Translations under genes and position numbers: made by a program
Part shown: in pieces, positions 1-6,208 of the stretch
Layout: each line of letters begins with the position of its first letter
Numbering within the stretch: position 1 is the stretch's first letter
Notes under the pieces: model-generated
Told to the model about the DNA's origin: nothing
Databases searched by the model: none
What the model saw: only the letters and a program-made list of their open reading frames with translations
DNA from: DATKQI01 sp035532755
GTDB taxonomy: Bacteria; Pseudomonadota; Alphaproteobacteria; Acetobacterales; Acetobacteraceae
Direction: 5' to 3'
NCBI GenBank assembly: GCA_035532755.1
Contig: DATKQI010000132.1
Location: 1 to 12,588, forward strand
Length of the DNA stretch: 12,588 bases

Positions 1-51
1 AGAACCCGTTCCCGGAGATCCTGTGAATAAGAATGTCCGCGCCGCCACGCC

Positions 52-1464
52 ATGGGAGCCTCCGACCGTTGTCGGAAACCTATGAATCACATTCCAGCGT
101 CGTGCCGGAAGACCGATTCCAAACCAGTTGAGACCGCTCTAGCGGTGACACCGGCGGTTGTATTGGCGGATTTCCTGCTGATCAGCGCGCCGGGCCTGTT
201 CTGGGTGGCGGCCAGGATGTTCCGCGGCGCGCCGGTGAAGCTCGTGCTCGCGGTCGAGGGTGCGGCGATCTGGGTCTGCCTGCATGAGGCGTTCGGGTTC
301 GCGCCGAAGGGATCGATCGGCCTCGCGCTCGCCTACGGGACCGGGGCTGCCTATACCTTCCTGACGGCGCGGGAATTCTGGGTCGGGCGCGGGGAGCGGC
401 TGTCCGGCACCGGGGTCGCGCTCGGGCTGCTGCTGGTGCATGTCGCGCTGTATGGCGGGCGTGCCGCCGACATCCTGCTGCCGGGAAGCGGCGCGGACAG
501 CGCAGGCGAGCCGCTGTGGTCCATCATTCTCGCGGTCGAGGCGATGATGCATGCGGTGGGCATGGGCGTGGTGCTGCTGCTGATGGCGCGCGAGCGCGCC
601 GAGCGCCAGGCGCGACAGCATCTGGCGGCCGCCGCCGAGGCCGCGCGGGCGGCGACCGACGCCAAATCCCGCCTGTTCGCGCGGCTGAGCCACGAGTTGC
701 GCACGCCGCTGCACGCGATGAACGGCTTTGCCGATCTTCTCGCCGACGACCGCAGCCTGGCCGGCGAGCCGCGCGAGATGGTGCTGATGGTGCGCCAGGC
801 CGGCCAGCACCTGCTGGCGCTGGTGAACGACATCCTCGATCTGTCGCGCATCGAGGCGGGGCGGCTCGTGCTCAATCGCGGGCCGCTCGCCGTTTCGCGC
901 ATGCTGCAGGATTGCATCGGGCTGGTGCAGCAGGCCGCGGTGGCCGGGCGCGTGGCGCTCTCCCTTTCCGTGGCGCCGGATGTGCCGGATCTGGTGGTGG
1001 GGGACCGGCTGCGGGTGAAGCAGATCCTGCTCAACCTGCTCGCCAATGCGGTGAAGTTCACCCCGCCGGGCGGGGCCGTCTCGCTCGGCGTGTCGATGGC
1101 GAACGCGGAGGAGGAGGTGCTGCGATTCGCGGTGGTCGATTCCGGCTCCGGCATCCCCGAGGGGAAGCGGCATCTGCTGTTCCAGGATTTCAGCCAGATC
1201 GAGGAGGCCGATCGGCGCAATTCCTCCGGTGCCGGGCTGGGGCTCGCGGTTTCACGCGCGCTGGCGGACGTGATGGCCGGGCGGATCGGCTGCGAGACCG
1301 CGCCCGGGGGAACGGGCAGCCTGTTCTGGGTGGAACTGCCGATGCCGACCGTTCCGCTCGGCACGCCCAATGCGCCCGCACCGGCCCCGGCCTTGGCCGG
1401 GCGGAACCGGGTGCGGGCGGCCGGGATCAGCCGGCCGGGGATTTCCTCGGTAGGCGCGGATTGA
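52..1464 (+). CDS. Membrane sensor histidine kinase (orphan in this window)
   Basis: This is a 470-residue integral-membrane histidine kinase that should autophosphorylate and pass phosphate to a response regulator not seen here. The N-terminal half has about five hydrophobic segments (roughly residues 33-55, 64-82, 88-107, 119-137 and 156-178), then an Ala-rich helix leading into the HisKA H-box RLSHELRTPLH with phospho-acceptor H214. The HATPase_c part shows the N-box LLNLLANAVKF (N332), G1 box DSGSGIP (363-369), an F-box-like LFQDFSQIE and the G2 box GAGLGLAVSR (393-402). A low-complexity Ala/Pro/Arg tail of about 40 residues follows, with no receiver domain. No PAS or HAMP domain is evident, so the signal is probably sensed in the membrane. 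The start is uncertain: an ATG at 82 is also in frame, neither has a clear Shine-Dalgarno, and the frame is closed upstream by a TAA at 28-30. The kinase is convergent with the pyrimidine operon and shows no link to it. Confidence 0.87.
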   Translation: MGASDRCRKPMNHIPASCRKTDSKPVETALAVTPAVVLADFLLISAPGLFWVAARMFRGAPVKLVLAVEGAAIWVCLHEAFGFAPKGSIGLALAYGTGAAYTFLTAREFWVGRGERLSGTGVALGLLLVHVALYGGRAADILLPGSGADSAGEPLWSIILAVEAMMHAVGMGVVLLLMARERAERQARQHLAAAAEAARAATDAKSRLFARLSHELRTPLHAMNGFADLLADDRSLAGEPREMVLMVRQAGQHLLALVNDILDLSRIEAGRLVLNRGPLAVSRMLQDCIGLVQQAAVAGRVALSLSVAPDVPDLVVGDRLRVKQILLNLLANAVKFTPPGGAVSLGVSMANAEEEVLRFAVVDSGSGIPEGKRHLLFQDFSQIEEADRRNSSGAGLGLAVSRALADVMAGRIGCETAPGGTGSLFWVELPMPTVPLGTPNAPAPAPALAGRNRVRAAGISRPGISSVGAD

Positions 1465-1511
1465 GGGGGAAGTTCAGCACGCGTGGTGGTTGGCCGGGGC
1501 GGCGGGCCCGG

Positions 1512-1531
1512 ATGCCGGCCTCCGCCCGCAT
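1512..1531. repeat. REP-like imperfect palindrome
   Basis: The arms ATGCCGGC (1512-1519) and GCCCGCAT (1524-1531) match at 7 of 8 positions around a CTCC loop. With the flanking bases the minus strand reads CGTCATGCGGGCGGAGG and then CCGGCATCC. This resembles the small dispersed extragenic palindromes common between genes of GC-rich proteobacteria. Membership of a repeat family is inferred from the look of the sequence and needs a genome-wide count. Confidence 0.45.
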
Positions 1532-1561
1532 GACGACGTAGGCAGGTCGCCCCGGCTTCAT

Positions 1562-1606
1562 ACCAAGGCTCGCTGATCGCGACCCATGGTATCGAGTCTT
1601 GGTTTT
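1562..1606 (+). terminator. Candidate terminator of the histidine kinase gene
   Basis: The arm ACCAAGGCTCG (1562-1572) pairs with CGAGTCTTGGT (1593-1603) over 11 positions, one of them a G-U wobble. The loop is 20 bases, and the stem runs into TTTT at 1603-1606. This fits a modest intrinsic terminator for plus-strand transcription about 100 bases after the kinase stop. The T run is short and the loop long, so efficiency is uncertain. The same stretch also carries an ATACCA...TGGTAT inverted pair (1560-1592) that links it to the next hairpin. Confidence 0.4.
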
Positions 1607-1635
1607 GCGCGCCGCCGCCAGCCAACCCGGCGCGC

Positions 1636-1688
1636 GATACCAGATCCCGCGACGGCTGGAAGAGTCAGCCATCGCGGGATCTGGTATC
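1636..1688. repeat. Long near-perfect hairpin at the end of the pyrimidine operon
   Basis: The arms GATACCAGATCCCGCGA (1636-1652) and TCGCGGGATCTGGTATC (1672-1688) are perfect 17-base complements. Inside them, after one C/A mismatch, GGCTG (1654-1658) pairs with CAGCC (1666-1670) around a 7-base loop. The whole 53-base structure is almost fully paired on either strand. Its right arm overlaps the SDR stop codon (TGA on the minus strand, 1687-1689) by two bases. No T tract follows on either strand, so it may be a mRNA 3'-end stabiliser, a factor-assisted terminator, or a dispersed palindromic element. Confidence 0.7.
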
Positions 1689-2487
1689 AGTCGTGCGCGC
1701 CGAGGATGGTCTGGTCGAAATCGACGATGCTGCCTGTCATCAGCCCCGATTCGTCGGAGGCGAGGTAGCAGACGGCGCGGGCGACCTCATCGGGCTTGAT
1801 CAGCCGGCCGAAGGGCTGGGTGGCCTCGGCCTCGGCCAGCCAGCCCGGCGCGCGGCCGTGGTGGCGGCGCTGGATGTCTGTTTCCCCGGGCGTATCCGTC
1901 CAGCCGATGTTGAGGCCGTTGACGCGGATGCGGTGGCGGAGCAGCGCATAGGCGTTGTTGCGGGTGAGGGTGAGCAGCGCACCCTTCGAGGCGGAATAGG
2001 CGGAGATGAATGGCTGGCCGCCGTGGCTCGACATGCTCAGGATGTTCACCACCGTTCCGGCGATGCCGTGCGCCTGCATCGACCGCACCGCGCCCTGGGT
2101 GAGGAAGAACGGGGCGCGGACGTTCACCGCGAAAATCCGGTCGAACAGGTCGATGCCCGTATCCTCGATCGTGCCGCGATCGGTGAGGCCGGCGGCATTC
2201 ACCAGGCAATCGATGCGGCTGAAGCGTTCCTCGGCGGCGGCGATGATGCGGGCGGGGCTGTCGGGAGCCGCGAGGTCTGCCGCGACGAACAGGGCGGGGG
2301 TGCCGACGGCGGAGAGGCTGGCGGCGACGGCTTCCCCGCGCGCGGCGTTGCGGCCGACAAGCACGAGGCCCGCCGCGCCGCGGGCGGCCATCAGCCGCGT
2401 GGTGGTTTCGCCGAGGCCCTGGGTGCCGCCGGTGACCACCGCCACCTTGCCGGCGAACTGGCGTGGAAAGCTGCCGTCATTGTTCAT
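1687..2487 (-). CDS. SDR-family NAD(P)-dependent oxidoreductase
   Basis: A 266-residue classical short-chain dehydrogenase/reductase, the usual length for the family. It has the cofactor motif TGGTQGLG (residues 19-26), VAADLA near 68-73 (adenine-ring contact), NAAG at 97-100, the structural Asn in VNVRA (N122), and the catalytic set S151, Y164 and K168 in YSASK. The start is the ATG at 2487, preceded on the minus strand by GGGAGG with a 7-base spacer. It is the last gene of the pyrimidine operon, 67 bases after the binding-protein gene. The substrate cannot be read from the sequence. From context, a role in reducing malonic semialdehyde (from beta-alanine) or methylmalonic semialdehyde (from thymine) is plausible, as for E. 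coli YdfG and RutE, which belong to different subgroups or families. An unrelated alcohol or ketone substrate remains possible. Confidence 0.9.
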   Translation of the reverse strand: MNNDGSFPRQFAGKVAVVTGGTQGLGETTTRLMAARGAAGLVLVGRNAARGEAVAASLSAVGTPALFVAADLAAPDSPARIIAAAEERFSRIDCLVNAAGLTDRGTIEDTGIDLFDRIFAVNVRAPFFLTQGAVRSMQAHGIAGTVVNILSMSSHGGQPFISAYSASKGALLTLTRNNAYALLRHRIRVNGLNIGWTDTPGETDIQRRHHGRAPGWLAEAEATQPFGRLIKPDEVARAVCYLASDESGLMTGSIVDFDQTILGAHD

Positions 2488-2494
2488 GCTGTTT

Positions 2495-2500
2495 CCTCCC
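2495..2500 (-). promoter_or_regulatory. Ribosome binding site of the SDR gene
   Basis: The minus strand reads GGGAGG followed by 7 bases and the ATG at 2487. It lies next to the hairpin cluster at 2503-2545, so folding of that mRNA could change its accessibility. Confidence 0.7.
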
Positions 2501-2502
2501 GT

Positions 2503-2545
2503 CGGCCGGATGGCCGGGCGGGACAGGTATAGCGCCCGCCCGGCC
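2503..2545 (-). promoter_or_regulatory. Intercistronic hairpin pair between binding-protein and SDR genes
   Basis: GGCCGGGCGGG (2512-2522) and CCCGCCCGGCC (2535-2545) are perfect 11-base complements around a 12-base loop. A second, smaller hairpin, CGGCC (2503-2507) with GGCCG (2512-2516), uses the same bases at 2512-2516, so the two structures exclude each other. No T run follows. A GC stem just after a periplasmic binding-protein gene commonly protects the upstream mRNA and lowers downstream expression; that role is inferred here. Confidence 0.55.
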
Positions 2546-2554
2546 TGCCCGAAA

Positions 2555-3556
2555 TCAGTGCTTGAACGCGGCGTTCCAGACCTTGTGCGTCCAGGCGCCG
2601 ACCGGCTTCCTGGTGATCACGGGGTCCGTCTTGCTGGCGAGCAGGATCTTCACCGTGCGCGTGTAGGCCGAGGGTTGCAGGTAGCCGAGCCCGTGCTTGC
2701 CGCCGGGGATGAGCTTCGCCACTTCCTGCATCATCCGGGCCTGGTGGGTGACGTTGAGCACGCCGGCGGTGTCGTTGCTCATCACGATCTTCACCGCCTG
2801 CTTCTGATGATTTATCGCGTATTGCCAGCCCTGCATCGAGGCTTTCAGGAAGCGGGCGAGCTTGCCGACCATGGCCTTGCTCTTCAGGTTCTTCTGCAAG
2901 GTGTACAGGCCATCCTCCAGCATCGCCACGCCCTCGTCCTGGTATTTGAAGACGATGAGCTGCGCGGGCTTCATGCCGGCTTCGATGAGCTGCCAGTATT
3001 CGTTGTAGGTCATCGTGGAGATGCAGGCGGCCTGTTTCTGCAGCAGCGGATCGACGTTGAAGCCCTGCTTCAGCACCTTCACGTCCGGATGGGCGCCCTT
3101 GGTGTGGTAGCCGAGCTTGGCCATCCAGGCGAAGAACGGGTATTCGTTGCCGGCGAACCATACGCCGAGCGTCTTGCCCTTCAGGTTCGCGGGGCTGGTG
3201 ATGCCGGAATCCCGGCGGCAGGTGAGTTCCAGGCCGGATTTCTGGAAGACCTGCGCGATGTTCACCAATGGCACGCCTTTTTCGCGCGCGGCCAGTGCAT
3301 CGGGCATCCAATCCACGATCACATCCGCCCCGCCGGCGGCGATGACCTGGGAGGGGTTGATGTCCGGCCCGGCGGGCTTGATCGTGACGTCCAGCCCCTG
3401 CTGCTTGTAGAAGCCCTTGGCCTGGGCGACGTAATAGCCGGCGAACTGCGCCTGCGGCACCCATTTCAATTGCAGCGTGAGCTTGTCGTTCGCCCGGGCG
3501 ACGCCGGGCATGGCGAGGCCGGCCGCGACGGCGGCGGCGAGGAGAAGGGTCTTCAT
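2555..3556 (-). CDS. ABC transporter substrate-binding protein, NMT1/THI5-like
   Basis: A 333-residue periplasmic solute-binding protein. It starts with a Sec-type signal peptide: MKT, then a hydrophobic Leu/Ala core, with a probable signal-peptidase site after ARA (residues 20-22). The mature chain opens with LTLQLKWVPQAQFAGYYVAQ, typical of the NMT1/THI5 fold, and continues with GFYKQQGLDVTI, VIAAGGADVIVDWMPDAL and a hinge region around GKTLGVWFAGNEYPFF. Members of this family bind small ring-nitrogen compounds such as the pyrimidine precursor of thiamine (ThiY) or riboflavin precursors (RibY). With pyrimidine-catabolic genes in the same operon, a pyrimidine base or dihydropyrimidine is the natural guess, but the ligand is not shown. 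The ATG at 3556 follows AGGAGG with an 8-base spacer. The gene lies 30 bases after the second permease. Confidence 0.93.
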   Translation of the reverse strand: MKTLLLAAAVAAGLAMPGVARANDKLTLQLKWVPQAQFAGYYVAQAKGFYKQQGLDVTIKPAGPDINPSQVIAAGGADVIVDWMPDALAAREKGVPLVNIAQVFQKSGLELTCRRDSGITSPANLKGKTLGVWFAGNEYPFFAWMAKLGYHTKGAHPDVKVLKQGFNVDPLLQKQAACISTMTYNEYWQLIEAGMKPAQLIVFKYQDEGVAMLEDGLYTLQKNLKSKAMVGKLARFLKASMQGWQYAINHQKQAVKIVMSNDTAGVLNVTHQARMMQEVAKLIPGGKHGLGYLQPSAYTRTVKILLASKTDPVITRKPVGAWTHKVWNAAFKH

Positions 3557-3586
3557 TCGTTGTGCCTCCTTGTTGCTGTTGTTTGA

Positions 3587-4507
3587 TCAATCGCGGAATG
3601 ACGGATGCCAGAACGTCACGGCCCGCTCGACCAGGGCGATGGCGCCGAAGCTGGCCGAGCCGGCGAGGGCGGCGACGGTGATTTCCGCCCACACCATGCC
3701 GAGGTTGAGCCGTGCGGCTTCGGTGGAGATGCGGAAGCCCATGCCCACGATCGGGGTGCCGAAGAATTCCGCCACCACCGCGCCGATGAGCGCGAGGGTG
3801 GAGTTGAGCTTGAGCGCGGTGAAGATGTGCGGCAGGGCCGCTTGCAGGCGCAGCTTGCGCAGCGTGGTGCCGTAGCCGGCGGCGTAGCTGTGCATCAGGT
3901 CCCGTTCCTGGGTGCCGGCTTCGGCGAGGCCGGCGGTGGTGTTCACCAGCATGGGAAAGAACGTCATCAGCACCACCACCGCGGCTTTGGACTGCCAGCC
4001 GAAGCCGAACCACATCACCATGATCGGCGCGATGCCGACGATGGGCATGGCGGAGGCGAGGTTGCCGAGCGGCAGCAGGCCACGGCGGAGGAAAGGGGAG
4101 CGATCGATGGCGATGGCGACGGCGAAGCCCGCGCCGCAGCCCAGGATGTAGCCGGGCACCACCGCGCGCAGCACGGTCTGCCGGAAATCCGCGCCCAGCA
4201 CGGGCAGGTGCGTGGTGAAAGCCTGGGCGATGGCCGATGGCGACGGCAGCAGCACCTGCGAGATGTGCAGGCCGACCACCAGCATTTCCCACAGCCACAG
4301 CAGCAGCGCGCCGAACAGGGCAGGGGTGGCGATGCGGGCGGCCAGCGTGTCGCTGGCCGACAGCCGGACCATCGCGGCGATGGCGGCGGCCGTGGCGAGC
4401 AGGCCGATGCCGAGCACGGCCGGCCCCTGCCACCCGGCGGCGAGGCCCGCGCGGGCCAGTGCCGCGATCAGCACGGCGGCCAGGGTGAGCGCGACGGCGT
4501 GGCGCAT
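3587..4507 (-). CDS. ABC transporter permease (second of the pair)
   Basis: A 306-residue BPD_transp_1-type inner-membrane permease (SsuC/ThiX/TauC-like). The EAA-type cytoplasmic loop, which contacts the ATPase, is around residues 206-228 (HSYAAGYGTTLRKLRLQAALP). Hydrophobic segments lie at about 5-24, 30-48, 62-80, 117-134, 150-170, 174-190, 235-255 and 272-292. The first two form an N-terminal extension beyond the six-helix core usual for this group. The frame stays open upstream across the neighbouring gene, but the ATG at 4507 is the sensible start. It overlaps the stop of the other permease in the arrangement TAATG, which favours translational coupling. The gene ends 30 bases before the binding-protein gene. 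It presumably forms a heterodimer with the adjacent permease. Confidence 0.92.
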   Translation of the reverse strand: MRHAVALTLAAVLIAALARAGLAAGWQGPAVLGIGLLATAAAIAAMVRLSASDTLAARIATPALFGALLLWLWEMLVVGLHISQVLLPSPSAIAQAFTTHLPVLGADFRQTVLRAVVPGYILGCGAGFAVAIAIDRSPFLRRGLLPLGNLASAMPIVGIAPIMVMWFGFGWQSKAAVVVLMTFFPMLVNTTAGLAEAGTQERDLMHSYAAGYGTTLRKLRLQAALPHIFTALKLNSTLALIGAVVAEFFGTPIVGMGFRISTEAARLNLGMVWAEITVAALAGSASFGAIALVERAVTFWHPSFRD

Positions 4508-5403
4508 TACAGCCGCCCGCCGCGCAGGGTGCGCATGCCGCGCTCGATCAGCCCGACCGCACCCAGCCCGGCCAGCGACACCAGCGAGGCCATGACCAGC
4601 GTGGCCCAGAGCTGCAGCGTCTGGCCGTAATAGCTGCCGGCCAGCAGCCGCGCGCCCAGCCCGGCCTGCGCGCCGGTGGGAAGCTCCGCCACGATCGCGC
4701 CGACCACGGCGAGGGCGACGGCGATGCGCAGGTTCGGGAACAGGAAGGACAGGGACGCGGGCCAGCGCAGTTTCGCGAACACCTGCCGCCGGCTCGCGCT
4801 GTAGGTGCGCATGAGATCCAGCTGAAGCGGGTCCGGCGCGCGCAGCCCCTTCACCATGCCCACCGTGATCGGGAAGAAGGCGAGGTAGCCCGCGATGGCG
4901 GCTTTCGGCAGCAGGCCGGACAGGCCGAGGTTTCCCAGCACCACCACCACCATCGGCGCGATGGCCAGCACCGGTACGGTCTGGCTGGCGATCACCCAGG
5001 GCATCAGCGAACGATCGAACGCGCGCAGATGCACGATGGCGACGGCGAGAAGGATGCCAAGTGCGAGTGCGAAAGCGAGGCCCAGGGCGGCTTCCGCCAC
5101 GGTTGCGCTGGCCTGGAAGAACAGGTTGCGCGGGGCGTTGAGCGGCCAGCCGAACAGATCCTGCGCGAGCGTGCCGGCGATCTGCTGCGGGGCAGGGAGC
5201 AGCGGCCGGGTTTGCGACCACGCGGCCCCGGCGAAGGCGGCGATGCCGGCCTGCTTCGGCAGCACGGCGCGCGCGGCCGGCGCGTTCAGCACGAGCGCCG
5301 CGGCATACCAGATCGCCAGGACAGCCAGCAGCACGGTGGCGATGGGAAGGCATGCGCCATCGCGCAGCCGGCGCGCGGGGGCGGCCGGTGCCCCTTCAAT
5401 CAT
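4507..5403 (-). CDS. ABC transporter permease (first of the pair)
   Basis: A 298-residue inner-membrane permease of the same superfamily as its neighbour. There is one hydrophobic segment near residues 20-40. The transporter core runs from about residue 95 to 290, with the segment SQTVPVLAIAPMVVVVLGNLG (140-160) typical of this class. The EAA-like loop at 198-223 (MRTYSASRRQVFAKLRWPAS) has Ser where the motif usually has Gly. An open frame extends upstream to 5508, but the ATG at 5403 is preferred. It overlaps the end of the ATPase gene by 8 bases (ATGATTGA), a coupling arrangement that explains the absence of a clear Shine-Dalgarno. With the second permease, the ATPase and the NMT1-like binding protein it makes a complete importer. 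Confidence 0.9.
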   Translation of the reverse strand: MIEGAPAAPARRLRDGACLPIATVLLAVLAIWYAAALVLNAPAARAVLPKQAGIAAFAGAAWSQTRPLLPAPQQIAGTLAQDLFGWPLNAPRNLFFQASATVAEAALGLAFALALGILLAVAIVHLRAFDRSLMPWVIASQTVPVLAIAPMVVVVLGNLGLSGLLPKAAIAGYLAFFPITVGMVKGLRAPDPLQLDLMRTYSASRRQVFAKLRWPASLSFLFPNLRIAVALAVVGAIVAELPTGAQAGLGARLLAGSYYGQTLQLWATLVMASLVSLAGLGAVGLIERGMRTLRGGRL

Positions 5404-6208
5404 AGCTGTGGCCAGCGCGCAGGGCGGTGCGCACGCGGTGCGCGACGCGGAGGAATGCGGGGCTTTCCCGCATGTCCAGATCGCGCGGGCCGGAGAGTTC
5501 GCTGCCAATCACATCCACTACGCGGCCGGGGCGGGCGGACATGACGACGATGCGGGTGGACAGGAACACCGCTTCGGGGATGGAATGCGTGACGAATACC
5601 GCGGTGAGGCCGGTGCTGTGCCAGAGCCGGTGCAGATGCAGGTTGAGGCCATCGCGGGTGATCTCATCCAAGGCACCGAAGGGTTCGTCCATCAGCAGCA
5701 GGCTGGGCTCGAAGCTCAGCGCGCGGGCGATGGAGACGCGCTGCTGCATGCCGCCGGAGAGCTGCCAGGGGAATTTGCGGCCGAACGCGGCGAGGCCCAC
5801 CAGATCGAGATAGCGTACCGCCCGCGCGGCCCGTTCGGCGCGGGGCAGGCCCATGATCTCGAGCGGGAGCATGACGTTGCGGGTGACGTTGCGCCAGGGA
5901 TACAGCGCCGGGGCCTGGAACACGTAACCATAGGCGCGGTTCCGCCGGGCCTGTTCCGGCGTGGTGCCGTTGACCACGAGCCGGCCCGCGCTGAGCGGCG
6001 CGAGATCGGCGATGGCGCGCAGCAGCGTGGTCTTGCCGCAGCCGGAGGGACCGATGAGCGAGACGAAATCGCCTTTGCGGATGGTGAGATCGACCGAGGC
6101 CAATGCCTCGGTCGCGCCGAAGCGGACCGAGAGATCCTGCGCTTCCACCACCACCGGGCTTGGCACGGCGGCTTCGGCCGGGTGCGGGGCGGTCATGCTC
6201 AGGCTCAT
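5396..6208 (-). CDS. ABC transporter ATP-binding protein
   Basis: A 270-residue cytoplasmic ATPase of the SsuB/TauB/ThiZ type that powers the adjacent permeases. All catalytic motifs are present: Walker A GPSGCGKT (53-60), Q-loop YVFQ (Q98), ABC signature LSGGMQQR (150-157), Walker B LLLMDEP (170-176) followed by the D-loop GALD, and the switch His in VTHS (H208). The start chosen is the ATG at 6208, whose ATGA overlaps the stop of the upstream amidohydrolase gene. A second in-frame ATG at 6196 (residue 5) is an alternative. The open frame reaching to 6334 is in the wrong register to be real coding there, because it lies over the amidohydrolase gene. The gene sits directly between the pathway enzymes and the permeases, with no gap on either side, which ties transport to catabolism. 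Confidence 0.94.
   Translation of the reverse strand: MSLSMTAPHPAEAAVPSPVVVEAQDLSVRFGATEALASVDLTIRKGDFVSLIGPSGCGKTTLLRAIADLAPLSAGRLVVNGTTPEQARRNRAYGYVFQAPALYPWRNVTRNVMLPLEIMGLPRAERAARAVRYLDLVGLAAFGRKFPWQLSGGMQQRVSIARALSFEPSLLLMDEPFGALDEITRDGLNLHLHRLWHSTGLTAVFVTHSIPEAVFLSTRIVVMSARPGRVVDVIGSELSGPRDLDMRESPAFLRVAHRVRTALRAGHSYD

Larger units (their letters stand above)
1465..1686. other. Convergent intergenic region with three palindromes and no gene
   Basis: This 222-base gap lies between the 3' ends of the histidine kinase gene (plus strand) and the SDR gene (minus strand). Short reading frames cross it, but none has a convincing ribosome binding site or a recognisable product. It contains three separate inverted repeats, listed individually: a REP-like element near 1512-1531, a stem followed by four T residues at 1562-1606, and a long hairpin at 1636-1688. 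The likely roles are transcription termination from both sides and/or dispersed repeat elements. Confidence 0.75.

Noticed and set aside
139..1625. Long minus-strand open frames opposite the histidine kinase gene
   Set aside because: They are Arg/His/Pro-rich, low-complexity translations with no domain, typical shadows of a GC-rich gene. The plus-strand frame has full kinase motifs.
2006..3586. A 526-codon plus-strand frame opposite the SDR and binding-protein genes
   Set aside because: It has no ribosome binding site or recognisable domain, and the opposite strand encodes two well-defined proteins with good starts.
5404..5508. An N-terminal extension of the first permease (MAANSPARAIW...)
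   Set aside because: It overlaps the conserved C-terminal coding of the ATPase gene in another frame, and the coupled ATG at 5403 is a better start.
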